Shown here: positions 14,994 through 23,066 of the stretch, one piece after another
How the letters are laid out: every line of letters starts with the position of its first letter
Position numbering within the stretch: position 1 is the stretch's first letter
IMG/VR virus record: IMGVR_UViG_3300049919_000103
Location: 1-38,475 of that record
Strand: one strand, 5' to 3'
Origin: a virus
DNA length: 38,475 bases
Made by a program: the position numbers and the translations under genes
The notes under the pieces: generated by a model
The model's database searches: none
What the model was told of the DNA's origin: nothing
The model's input: the letters and a program-made list of their open reading frames with translations, nothing else

Positions 14994-15894
14994 AGTATTC
15001 GGTTACAATGACAACTCCGTTTGCTCCGTTTCCTCCAATATCGCTTGAAGAAGATGTATTTTGAGAACCTCCAGAACCTCCAGACCCGTAACCAGTACCA
15101 GCTACACCAGCAATTGGAGCACCTGATACGCTCGCTCCTCCAATTCCCAAGATAGAATTTGCACCAGCTCCAGATGTACGTGTTGCAGAACTGGTATGTC
15201 CTTTACCTCCTGTAATATTAATATCTCCTCCTGTGGCTGTTCCTCCCACACCTCCATCACCATTTCCTCCGTTCCCTGTAATATGGGCACCGAACGAACT
15301 TGCCGTACCGTTTCCGCCAGTTGTTGCTGATCCAGTTCCACCTGTTCCAACTGTTACAGTTTCAGTAGCATCGAGACTACTTGCTGCAATTAACTTTCTC
15401 GCATATCCACCAGAACCTCCACCAGGACCGCCCGCATCTGAAGAACCAGTCACCCCAGAACCTCCTCCCCCAGCTCCTTGAGCTTCAGCAACAATATATT
15501 TAAGATTTGCTGGTTTCGTCCAAGTCGCTCCTGCTGTATAAACTCTTGGTATAGGAGCTAGTGAAATTAGAAAAGTGCCGAGTTTTGTTGGCGTAACGAA
15601 CAACGGAGCACCAGTAGCTCCTGATGCACTTCTACTTGTCATTTCTCCATCCGTAGCTTCTTCAACAAGCCCTCTTTGTATTTCACTGGCGTTCTGATTC
15701 CCTCCAGAGTCTACATAATTTTTAACAGCGAGCTGTGATGGTATCTTTAAATCAGAAGCACTTGCAAAGGTACTGTCAGTTGAAAGTGTGGAAGTTTCAA
15801 TCTTTTCATTATTCAACGCAGAAAAGTTTCCGTTGATTATGGAACGACTATCTGTTATTAAATCTGAAGATTGTATTGTAGTTATACTACTCAT
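14986..15894 (-). CDS. Glycine-rich tail fibre / tip protein
   Basis: 302 residues. The N-terminal ~130 are a fibre-like region (SITTIQSSDLITDSRSIINGN, then LAVKNYVDSGG, a sequence common in tail fibres). The C-terminal ~150 are extremely Gly-rich, with repeated GGxG units ending in VVIVTEYYV, like glycine-rich polyproline-helix tips of phage adhesins. It probably binds the cell surface. It directly follows the HNH endonuclease gene with an 8-nt overlap. Confidence 0.7.
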   Translation of the reverse strand: MSSITTIQSSDLITDSRSIINGNFSALNNEKIETSTLSTDSTFASASDLKIPSQLAVKNYVDSGGNQNASEIQRGLVEEATDGEMTSRSASGATGAPLFVTPTKLGTFLISLAPIPRVYTAGATWTKPANLKYIVAEAQGAGGGGSGVTGSSDAGGPGGGSGGYARKLIAASSLDATETVTVGTGGTGSATTGGNGTASSFGAHITGNGGNGDGGVGGTATGGDINITGGKGHTSSATRTSGAGANSILGIGGASVSGAPIAGVAGTGYGSGGSGGSQNTSSSSDIGGNGANGVVIVTEYYV

Positions 15895-16465
15895 GGTTTT
15901 GTGATAAAAATTCTTCTAATTGTTTTCGATTGTTATTTCTAAATCCGTATTTCTTATGAAATTCTCTATGTGCTTTTACTGATAAAGTGATCCCATTTTC
16001 TATACAAGTTCTTAGTTCTGGAAATTCTGAAAAATTATTTATATGATGTACAACTAATCCTCCTGTCCTAACACCATATTTTTGGCAAGTGAAATTGTCT
16101 CTTTCATAGCAAGCCTTCCTCCATAGTTTCACTTCTAAAGAAGTCCTAATTTTTGTATTCTCTGGTGTAATACCACCTCTCCATAGGTGGCTTTTATCCC
16201 CTGAAATTTGTGGTAATTTTTTGCCCTCATTCCAAGCACTTCTACCTTTTGCCTTTGGTCTCTCTTTAAATTCAAACTTCTTTCCTTTATTTGCACTAAC
16301 TTGCCCAAGATGAGCAAGACTTAATTTTTCTCTATGTTCTTTGCTCATCTTCATACCTTTATTAAAAGGAACAGAGCCTTTTTTAAACTGGGTCTTAATT
16401 GAGGGACTAACTCCTTTCTTGAATTGACCGCTATTTATTCCTTTTTTTGGTATTCCTTTTGGCAT
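15887..16465 (-). CDS. HNH homing endonuclease with NUMOD3-like repeats
   Basis: 192 residues. The N-terminus has several GKGxxFxKGxxxSxEHREKLSLAH-type modules, the NUMOD3 DNA-contact repeats found in homing endonucleases. The C-terminus is an HNH nuclease: FTCQKYG, LVVHHINNF with the HH pair, then NGITLSVKAHREFHKKYG. The usual CxxC zinc knuckle reads CQKY here, so the second Cys is missing and zinc binding may be weak. It sits between structural genes as a free-standing homing gene and is likely selfish rather than structural. Confidence 0.85.
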   Translation of the reverse strand: MPKGIPKKGINSGQFKKGVSPSIKTQFKKGSVPFNKGMKMSKEHREKLSLAHLGQVSANKGKKFEFKERPKAKGRSAWNEGKKLPQISGDKSHLWRGGITPENTKIRTSLEVKLWRKACYERDNFTCQKYGVRTGGLVVHHINNFSEFPELRTCIENGITLSVKAHREFHKKYGFRNNNRKQLEEFLSQNHE

Positions 16466-16467
16466 AT

Positions 16468-16659
16468 CTATACTGGTTTGCTTGTGTTAGTAATGCTTGA
16501 ACTAACTTTTGTTTCGTTATCGATTAGTTGCGAGGCTTCGAGCCATGTTCGATCTTCACTAGCCCAAGTGGTGGCGATAGTAGCCCAAGTTTCTCCAACA
16601 GATGCTTTACTGCTGTTTGAAATTGCTGGTGTAGGTTTTGAAACATTTGTTATAGACAT
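16468..16659 (-). CDS. Small tail-region protein with terminal repeats
   Basis: 63 residues. Nearly the same motif opens and closes it (SITNVSKP and SITNTSKP), around a Trp-rich centre (TWATIATTWASEDRTW). It is probably a small structural or tail completion protein given its place between the adaptor and fibre genes. No family recognised. Confidence 0.5.
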   Translation of the reverse strand: MSITNVSKPTPAISNSSKASVGETWATIATTWASEDRTWLEASQLIDNETKVSSSITNTSKPV

Positions 16660-16662
16660 TAT

Positions 16663-17385
16663 TTAGTTGAAGTTATAAGCCTTGGTTTTACTTCCTAGAG
16701 ACAGTTTTGTATCATTATTCCGATTTAAGAAATATTCTTTCATCAATTCTTCTTCCCGTTGCATTTCGACACTTAATGGTTGTACGTTTGGAAGTCCTAA
16801 AGTAATTGCACCGTCATAAGAGGCAGAAATAACAAAACCACGATGCAGTATTGCTGCAACTCCAGGCTCTTTTGTTGTGTCTGAAGCTGTAAAGTAAGAA
16901 GGAGTACGCTGAAAATAAAATTTTAATCCAGATGTTACCGATGTAAGAGGTTTGGGGTAGAGTCGAACGACATTATCATTGATTTTGTCGTAGTAAAGCG
17001 GTTGTCCGGCGGTAGGGTAAAATTCGTCCAATGCTCCATCAACTTCAAACTGGTCGATAGGTCGCAGTTGAATCCAGTCACCGTTCGAGTCCTTCACATC
17101 AATACGAGTGAGAGTCAAAATTCTATTGCCTTGTTCGTCAGTAAGGAAAGAATAGTCAGATTGATTCGCTACAAGGTTAGTTGTTCCAATTGGAAGCTTA
17201 GTGTGGTTTGTATCATCCCATTGAAAACGACGATCCGCTCCAATTGCGTACCCTGCAACACGATCTAAATAGCTGTTGACTGAGTTTACTATCTTTGCTG
17301 TTGACCATTGAGTGGAATCTACACGCATAAAAGATCGTACTTGTTGCACGATGCCGAGATTTGTTACTGAGTCAGAAAATACCAT
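16663..17385 (-). CDS. Head-tail adaptor (tail tubular A-like)
   Basis: 240 residues. The helical N-terminus (WSTAKIVNSVNSYLDRVAGYAI) and the motif LTRIDVKDSNGDWIQLRPIDQ followed by a YYDKINDNVVRLYPKP segment match the pattern of podovirus adaptor proteins (P22 gp4/T7 gp11-like), which form the ring between portal and nozzle. The C-terminal helix (EMQREEELMKEYFLNRNND) is also typical. It is the first tail gene after the sugar cassette. Confidence 0.65.
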   Translation of the reverse strand: MVFSDSVTNLGIVQQVRSFMRVDSTQWSTAKIVNSVNSYLDRVAGYAIGADRRFQWDDTNHTKLPIGTTNLVANQSDYSFLTDEQGNRILTLTRIDVKDSNGDWIQLRPIDQFEVDGALDEFYPTAGQPLYYDKINDNVVRLYPKPLTSVTSGLKFYFQRTPSYFTASDTTKEPGVAAILHRGFVISASYDGAITLGLPNVQPLSVEMQREEELMKEYFLNRNNDTKLSLGSKTKAYNFN

Positions 17386-17484
17386 ACTCTAAGAATAGAG
17401 ATATGGTATAAACCTGCGTTCTATTTCACACTAGATTGGAAGAAATGGCTTAGATAAAGGATGTTTAGACAGTGGTTTTAACAC

Positions 17485-18606
17485 TTAATTTCCCAAAACT
17501 TCCTCAACTTTTTTAGTAATATTGTCACTGTTATACTGCCATGTATCTTTTACATAGTTGTATGCGTTTTCTCCAAGCCATAATCTCTTCTCTTTGTTTA
17601 GGATCAAATCTTCAAAGGCATTAAACCATTCGTTATCTTTCACTAGTAACCCAGTCACTTCATCTTCTATCATTTCTTTGCCATCTAACTCCATAAAATA
17701 GGGATAGACACGAGAAGCAATGGTAGGTGTTTTAAACATTGAATATTCCATCCACTTAATATGCGATTTTGAACGAGTAAAAGGAGTATTCACAAGTGGA
17801 GCGATACCGACATCCCACGGTTGTTGTGAAAGCCATTCAGGATATTCTTTAAATGTTTCAGTCGCTCCCACTAAATCCATTCTGTCCATAATATCTTTCG
17901 GGATTCCTCTATAGACTTTATTAACGTCTTTTGTTCCAACAACTCCAAGACATTGAAAGCGTACATTTTTATATTTTTGCATAATCTTTACGATCGAAGG
18001 AAGAACCATCGCAATATCATCGTGGTGTGAATTTGAGCCAGAGTACCCAATAATAAAGTCTTTTGTTTTTTCTACTGGTACATGGTTCCAATCTCGTACA
18101 TCGTTGTAGTTTGGAATGACAACAATTGGTTTATCAATGCCATGTACTTCTTTAATATGCCCTTGTAATCTAGCCTTGAGAGGCTCTGTAGTCGTCACTA
18201 CCACGTCTGCAAACGAAAGAATGGTAGATAGAAAGGCGCGGTCTTTCTTAGTTCTTTTGAACTTGTCATACATTAAATTACTCTCAGGAACATCTAAGTA
18301 GTTATCATCACAGTCAATAACGACTTTCTTGCCGTGTTTCTGAGCGTGATAGAAAATAGCTCCTGCTGCTTCGGGGTCAGAGAAGTAGTTAGTCCAATAG
18401 ACATCGTAGTCAGTGAAGACTTTGTTCCACTGTTCTTCTAACGTATTACCAAAAAGCATAATTTCTTTACCAATGACTTTCACGTCATGACCTTTGAGAT
18501 TTTCTGCAATCTTTACAATCCGGTAATAACCTAATCCTCCATACTCATTGAGCTTTTTACGTTTATCGTTGTGGGTGTAATCTGCGTAGTTAAAAAGTAT
18601 CTTCAT
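17485..18606 (-). CDS. Glycosyltransferase, GT4/GT-B-like
   Basis: 373 residues with a two-domain GT-B layout. The N-terminal part has YGGLGYYRIVKIAENL and VVIDCDDNYLDVP. The C-terminal part has FIIGYSGSNSHHDD, DVGIAPLVNTPFTRSKSHIKWMEYS (a GT4-type nucleotide-sugar binding region) and a final ENAYNYVKDTW. It would move a sugar from a nucleotide donor to a glycan or protein. It is last in the six-gene sugar cassette; its start overlaps the upstream stop. Donor and acceptor are unknown. Confidence 0.8.
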   Translation of the reverse strand: MKILFNYADYTHNDKRKKLNEYGGLGYYRIVKIAENLKGHDVKVIGKEIMLFGNTLEEQWNKVFTDYDVYWTNYFSDPEAAGAIFYHAQKHGKKVVIDCDDNYLDVPESNLMYDKFKRTKKDRAFLSTILSFADVVVTTTEPLKARLQGHIKEVHGIDKPIVVIPNYNDVRDWNHVPVEKTKDFIIGYSGSNSHHDDIAMVLPSIVKIMQKYKNVRFQCLGVVGTKDVNKVYRGIPKDIMDRMDLVGATETFKEYPEWLSQQPWDVGIAPLVNTPFTRSKSHIKWMEYSMFKTPTIASRVYPYFMELDGKEMIEDEVTGLLVKDNEWFNAFEDLILNKEKRLWLGENAYNYVKDTWQYNSDNITKKVEEVLGN

Positions 18607-19292
18607 TATATTTTATTAGGGTCGTTAAAGTTCCCTTCGTGGTGTACGTGAGAAAATATCTGAAAAGCATTGTCTCGAATTGCTGATCCGTCTTCCTGGA
18701 CTAAGAAAGGTTCATCGATAATATTGACTCGAAGCCCTACTTTATCTACGGCATACATAAAACTGATCTGATCTCGTCGTGAAAAGCGTGCATATTCAGC
18801 CCACCACGCATTATTAAAGGCTTCTACTTTCTTTGTGTGTCTCCTAATTAAGATATTACATTCAGCCAATCCCATTTCTTTAGGGAAACCTTGGTCTTCG
18901 TAATACTTTGCTTGTTCGATAATAATTTCAGGGTCATCCTGTTTTAGAGTGGCACAGGTCATGGCCTCCTTATATAAACAATCTCGTGTGGGATGTTTAA
19001 AAACAGCAAAATCGTGATGCTTTAAATACCTCTCGATAATTTCTTCTGGTGAGATAAGAAGTTTAATATTGCCATCGATCCAAATAGAATATTCTGTATC
19101 AACATACTTATGGATGAGTATTTTATGAATACGTGAGTTTCTTCGAGGGTCTTTGAAGTTGTTGTAGGCCTTTTCTATCTTCCATGTTTCGGACCAATTT
19201 GTTTCGTCAAGAAAAGCTTTGAATATCCCTTTGCCTTTCTGCTCGATAAGGTGATCTTTGCCACCTGTAATGCTTGTAACAGTTGTTACCAT
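18606..19292 (-). CDS. Glycosyltransferase-like protein, TOD1/MUCI70 (DUF616) type
   Basis: 228 residues. Motifs RNSRIHKILIHKY, YSIWIDGNIKLL (DxN region), FAVFKHPTRDCLYKEA and SRRDQISFMYA match the conserved blocks of the DUF616/TOD1-like family, a GT-A-type fold. It probably adds a sugar to a surface glycan together with its two glycosyltransferase neighbours. It overlaps both flanking genes by 1-7 nt, so it is co-translated. Confidence 0.7.
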   Translation of the reverse strand: MVTTVTSITGGKDHLIEQKGKGIFKAFLDETNWSETWKIEKAYNNFKDPRRNSRIHKILIHKYVDTEYSIWIDGNIKLLISPEEIIERYLKHHDFAVFKHPTRDCLYKEAMTCATLKQDDPEIIIEQAKYYEDQGFPKEMGLAECNILIRRHTKKVEAFNNAWWAEYARFSRRDQISFMYAVDKVGLRVNIIDEPFLVQEDGSAIRDNAFQIFSHVHHEGNFNDPNKI

Positions 19293-20074
19293 ATAATTTT
19301 ATTATCAGTTAGAAACTTTAAGCCCTTTTCTTCTTCAGCTGTATTAGCTCCATGAGTATTCGATATGTAACCCCTTTCTCCCTCGATCACATACCCAGAA
19401 ACACGATAAGCTGGTGAAAGATACCCAACCTTAATATTGTTCTCATTAATAAATCGCATTAATGGATATAAAGTAGCGTTCCAGTCATAGAGTTCGTTTC
19501 GGTCTTCTGATACGGTTGTTTCTCCGACACGGCTTAGAGTTACTTCTGAAAGGTCAAACTTCCCTCCAATCTTTTTAAGGAATGATTGCTTAAAAAACTC
19601 GCATGACCCTCTAATAGTGCCTTGTGGCATACCAGTAGAGTTTGCTAAGACTTCCCATTCATCAAAAGACTCATCAGATATGACATCTTTAAACCAACTT
19701 GTATTTAAAATAAGATTATCGTCGTGTGTAAAAAGAAATAAGTCGTAGTCTTTATAGTTATGTTTCTCTAACCACTGATTTGAGTTCCCCCAGTCGCCGA
19801 TAGTGTTCGGTTCTTCTATGTATTCAAAGCCTAACATTTGTAATTGTTTTACTGTGGCTAGTTCGTGATACAAAATCTTATCTAGCTTTTCTCGTTGAGT
19901 ATTACCGAGAACTTTAGTTTTCTTTTCTTCACAAGCGAACGACGGATCTCGATGAGATATACAAAAATAATCCACTTTCCAACCTTTAGGAACCTTTTGG
20001 CGAGCGATTCTATCGTAGAAATGGAGCGGAAAGTGCCAACCTGAAATAACTACAGCTAGTCTTTTTTGGGACAT
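19286..20074 (-). CDS. Probable glycosyltransferase / glycan-modifying protein
   Basis: 262 residues. It opens with a Rossmann-like strand (RLAVVISGWHFPLHFYDRIA), then YDLFLFTHDDN, a DDx acidic motif like the metal-binding site of GT-A enzymes, and NSTGMPQGTIRGSCEF. The family cannot be named with confidence. The sugar-cassette setting and the DD motif support a transferase. It overlaps the methyltransferase gene by 19 nt. Confidence 0.55.
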   Translation of the reverse strand: MSQKRLAVVISGWHFPLHFYDRIARQKVPKGWKVDYFCISHRDPSFACEEKKTKVLGNTQREKLDKILYHELATVKQLQMLGFEYIEEPNTIGDWGNSNQWLEKHNYKDYDLFLFTHDDNLILNTSWFKDVISDESFDEWEVLANSTGMPQGTIRGSCEFFKQSFLKKIGGKFDLSEVTLSRVGETTVSEDRNELYDWNATLYPLMRFINENNIKVGYLSPAYRVSGYVIEGERGYISNTHGANTAEEEKGLKFLTDNKIIW

Positions 20075-20499
20075 AGTTTAAAGGTCATTTGACGACCGTT
20101 ATGATCTAGTAATTCGATTATAAAAGGTTTGAAGCCATAGTGACGACCGTATTGTTCATAACGTCTATGTCCATGCTCCATGTAGGTAAATGACTGCTCA
20201 GTGAATCTACGCACATCGGCTGGGTCTTGCCACGCACATTCATGTAAAGCATAAGGAACACGAATAAAGATGTTACCCTCAGTCACTCGCCATAGTTCGT
20301 TCATGACAAATATAAAGGTTTTTGAGTCAGCAATTTGAGTTAAAACATTATTAGCAATAACTTCACTGAAATAATTATTCTTATAAGGGATACCGTACTG
20401 CACATCAAAAGTAATGTCTGCATTTACTTCGTCAGAAATATCAGCATTGATATAGCCTTCTCTATAATCTTTTCCACATCCGAGATTTAATTTTGGCAT
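20056..20499 (-). CDS. SAM-dependent methyltransferase (class I)
   Basis: About 147 residues from the start at 20499 (MPKLNLGCGKDYREGYINADI). The LNLGCG motif I and the following acidic DIS are typical of small phage and glycan-cassette methyltransferases, as are IPYKNNYFSEVIANNVL and MNELWRVTEGNIFIRVPYA. The longer frame start at 20556 adds 19 residues lying over the aminotransferase gene and is rejected because motif I would be displaced from the N-terminus. It probably methylates a sugar made or transferred by the cassette. Confidence 0.75.
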   Translation of the reverse strand: MPKLNLGCGKDYREGYINADISDEVNADITFDVQYGIPYKNNYFSEVIANNVLTQIADSKTFIFVMNELWRVTEGNIFIRVPYALHECAWQDPADVRRFTEQSFTYMEHGHRRYEQYGRHYGFKPFIIELLDHNGRQMTFKLCPKKD

Positions 20500-21467
20500 A
20501 TTGCTTCCTTTGCTTGTGTAATAGTTACTCCATGATGGAATGGGAGCAGTCGCCAACCATTCTCAATCTTATCCATGACCGGGCAATCATTTTTAAACTT
20601 CTTAAAGAGAGTGTACTTATCATTTCTAAAATGGTGTTGGTTCCCTTTCTTCCCCCATTGAATACAAAGCCATGCATGACACTCGATTTCAGGCTGTAAA
20701 TTATAGAAGTCTCTTAGTTTTTTTCGTTTAGCAAGAACTTTATCAATACACGCTAGATTTCCTCGGCCAATTGCAGCTGTCACATCGTTCATATGATATT
20801 TATACCCAGCTTCTATGAGATCAGTGTCTCCTTTCCGTTGCTTAAGGTCACGGTCATAACCGAACCACCTAAGCTTTTTAGCCCGTCTATAGTCTTCATT
20901 TCTCTTACAAATAAGAAAGCCTCCATCTCCTGAAGTAAGCGTCTTAATTGCTTGGAGTGAAACACACGTAAATTCAGCATTTCCCCAGTATCCACTTCCC
21001 ACTGCTTGAGCGGCATCTTCAATAATCGTAATACCTCGCTCTCTACCAATTTTGATAATCTCTTTAAGTCCTCGGTTGTTACCCCCGAAATGGACAAAGA
21101 CGATGGCTTTTGTTTTCTTGGTGATTTTCTTTTTGACATCTTCAATATTTATATTAAGGTCGTAGTCTGTGTCAGCGAATACTATTTTTGCTCCTAATCT
21201 AACAAGCGGTATATTGGTCGCTGTACATGTTAAAACAGGAGTTATGACCTCATCGCCTTCTTTGATTCCAGCAAGCTCATAGGCCAATTCTAAGGCACTA
21301 GAGCCACTGTTTAGGGCTACTACGTTCTTTAAATTGAACTTCTTAGCAAACTCTTGTTCAAACTTTTTAACCTCTGGACCTTCCGCCAATTGGTCTGATA
21401 AAAGAACACGGACGACATTAAAGACAGCTCGAAAACTAACATAAGGCTTAAATAGTTTTATAGCCAT
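20487..21467 (-). CDS. DegT/DnrJ/EryC1/StrS-type sugar aminotransferase
   Basis: 326 residues, somewhat shorter than the usual 360-390. PLP-enzyme motifs are present: NSGSSALELAYELAG, DEVITP, IIEDAAQAVGS and SLQAIKTLTSGDGG with the Schiff-base Lys, then GYKYHMNDVTAAIG. It transfers an amino group to a keto-sugar nucleotide, matching the 4-keto product of the dehydratase encoded directly upstream with a 10-nt overlap. The shortened C-terminus may reflect a compact phage version. Confidence 0.85.
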   Translation of the reverse strand: MAIKLFKPYVSFRAVFNVVRVLLSDQLAEGPEVKKFEQEFAKKFNLKNVVALNSGSSALELAYELAGIKEGDEVITPVLTCTATNIPLVRLGAKIVFADTDYDLNINIEDVKKKITKKTKAIVFVHFGGNNRGLKEIIKIGRERGITIIEDAAQAVGSGYWGNAEFTCVSLQAIKTLTSGDGGFLICKRNEDYRRAKKLRWFGYDRDLKQRKGDTDLIEAGYKYHMNDVTAAIGRGNLACIDKVLAKRKKLRDFYNLQPEIECHAWLCIQWGKKGNQHHFRNDKYTLFKKFKNDCPVMDKIENGWRLLPFHHGVTITQAKEAICQN

Positions 21468-22465
21468 AATGGGTTACTTAGTGTCCAGTTAATGTACTTA
21501 GTGAGTGACTCTCTAAAGTCGTATGGTGCAAGCCAACCAGCTTCACGTAGCTTATCTCCGTCTAAGCTGTATCGTCTATCGTGTCCTGGGCGTGTAGCGT
21601 GGAAGTCTACTAGCTCGTATTTCAACTCTTTACCCATGATCTCTGACACCATTTGTGCGAGTTGTAAGTTATCAAGTTCTATGTCACCCACAATGTTAAA
21701 CTTCTCAGGGCGTGTATGGTCTTCGTCATCAAACATTGTTGGGGTAACGTTATTAACAATGAAAAGGAGTGCATCAGCCATGTTGCGAGCGTGGAGATAG
21801 TGCCTTTTTCCAACGTAGTCTTTAGAGCCGTGAACGGTCACTACTTCTCCGTTGTTAATTTTTCGTACCAGTTGGGCTGTGTACTTTTCAGGGTCTTGGA
21901 ACTCACCCACTAAATTCATCGTGTTAGTGATGATGAGCGGAATACCATAAGTCCTCCAATAAGAAATAGTAATTGACTCCTGTGCTGCCTTAGAAGCTGA
22001 ATAGGGGTTACTAGGGAGGATCGTAGCCCACTCTTTGTGATCTACGCCTTCTGGCGCTACGCCGTATACTTCATCAGTAGAGAATTGTAGAAACTTCTTG
22101 CATGGATATTCCCTCGCAAATTCCAACATCGTAAGATTAATATTTACGTTGTTCTGAATAAATGGAACAGGGTCGTCTATACTCCTATCAACGTGAGATT
22201 CACTCGCTACATGGAGAATGTAATCACATACACCAATTCTCTTTTTAGTTCGTTCTGGGAAAGGTGCTGTGAGGTCGTGTGTAATGATCTCTACTCTGTC
22301 TTTATAGCTAGGGTCACGCTTCAAAACTTCTTCTATGCGTTCTGGCGTTCCTTTATGCTTCCACGAAGCCACTCCAATTACCTTCCAGTCTGTATTAACA
22401 AGGATATGCTCGAAAATGTGAGAACCTGCGAACCCTGATATGCCTGTGAGAAGTACTTTTTTCAT
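21458..22465 (-). CDS. NAD-dependent nucleotide-sugar 4,6-dehydratase (RmlB-like)
   Basis: 335 residues, extended SDR family. TGISGFAGSH (7-16) binds NAD. HVASESHVDRSI, FSTDEVYG and YSASKAA (the YxxxK catalytic pair) follow, and RPGHDRRYSLD near the C-terminus is characteristic of RmlB. It converts an NDP-hexose (dTDP-glucose in RmlB) to the 4-keto-6-deoxy form for the neighbouring aminotransferase. No RmlA, C or D is encoded, so the substrate must come from the host. Confidence 0.85.
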   Translation of the reverse strand: MKKVLLTGISGFAGSHIFEHILVNTDWKVIGVASWKHKGTPERIEEVLKRDPSYKDRVEIITHDLTAPFPERTKKRIGVCDYILHVASESHVDRSIDDPVPFIQNNVNINLTMLEFAREYPCKKFLQFSTDEVYGVAPEGVDHKEWATILPSNPYSASKAAQESITISYWRTYGIPLIITNTMNLVGEFQDPEKYTAQLVRKINNGEVVTVHGSKDYVGKRHYLHARNMADALLFIVNNVTPTMFDDEDHTRPEKFNIVGDIELDNLQLAQMVSEIMGKELKYELVDFHATRPGHDRRYSLDGDKLREAGWLAPYDFRESLTKYINWTLSNPLWL

Positions 22466-22755
22466 TATTTATCAAAGAAAAGGTCACGTCCCTCTTCTGT
22501 TTTTACTAGATTTAACACGTGATTAACTTGTGCCATCGCTTCTTCTTTAGACTTATGTCGAGCAGTCATTCCATTCGCTGCAAATGTATAGTTATAGAAC
22601 GGGTCTGGTTCGTCCTTAATCGTTTCAGAAGGTACAGGACATACATCTTTACCTTTATATTTAATGTTAGAAAGTCCAGGATTGTTAGGATTAGGAACAA
22701 TAGATAATTCTGAGTCCAATTGTTTTAGTTCGATTTCAAAATCACTTGTTTTCAT
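22465..22755 (-). CDS. Conserved-looking small phage protein, unknown
   Basis: 96 residues, beta then helical (VCPVPSETIKDEPDPFYNYTFAANGMTARHKSKEEAMAQVNHVL). Its stop shares bases with the dehydratase start, and its start overlaps the previous gene by 14 nt, so it is tightly coupled between capsid and sugar genes. No family recognised. Confidence 0.6.
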   Translation of the reverse strand: MKTSDFEIELKQLDSELSIVPNPNNPGLSNIKYKGKDVCPVPSETIKDEPDPFYNYTFAANGMTARHKSKEEAMAQVNHVLNLVKTEEGRDLFFDK

Positions 22756-22954
22756 TCAGTTTTTTGTGAGTTGCTAAAGCGTTTTCGATAAGCAAGAAAG
22801 TAGCAGTTGTTATATCTTCTACTTTACGAGATTTAACCTTTACTTTAAGGCCATAGGGCTTCCCTTCAAATTCAAAGGTGTAAGCGAGAAAACTATTATT
22901 GTATAAAAGATCAATATCAAAACCTTCAAGAGAAAATGTATTTATTTTGTTCAT
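22742..22954 (-). CDS. Small protein downstream of the capsid gene
   Basis: 70 residues from ATG at 22954 (MNKINTFSLEGFDIDLLYNN). A longer frame from TTG at 23020 would read through the strong hairpin at 22980-23016 and is not preferred. Predicted beta strands are followed by a helix. No family recognised. It could be a capsid decoration or chaperone given its place after the capsid gene. Confidence 0.55.
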   Translation of the reverse strand: MNKINTFSLEGFDIDLLYNNSFLAYTFEFEGKPYGLKVKVKSRKVEDITTATFLLIENALATHKKLNENK

Positions 22955-22979
22955 GAGTATATTAAAGATTGCTGTTTCG

Positions 22980-23016
22980 ATTGTGGGGTAGTTTGTCGAA
23001 ACTGGACTACCCCACA
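22980..23016 (-). other. Strong intercistronic hairpin after the capsid gene
   Basis: A perfect 12-bp GC-rich stem (minus strand TTGTGGGGTAGT/ACTACCCCACAA) with a 13-nt loop. The loop contains GTTTCGA, complementary to TCGAAAC directly 3' of the stem, so an alternative 7-bp pairing exists. There is no U tract. It probably acts in mRNA stability or partial termination that sets capsid protein excess over downstream products. Confidence 0.65.
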
Positions 23017-23066
23017 ACAATCTTATTTAAGATACTACGTCCCCGAAAACTTTAATCAACTAGCGA

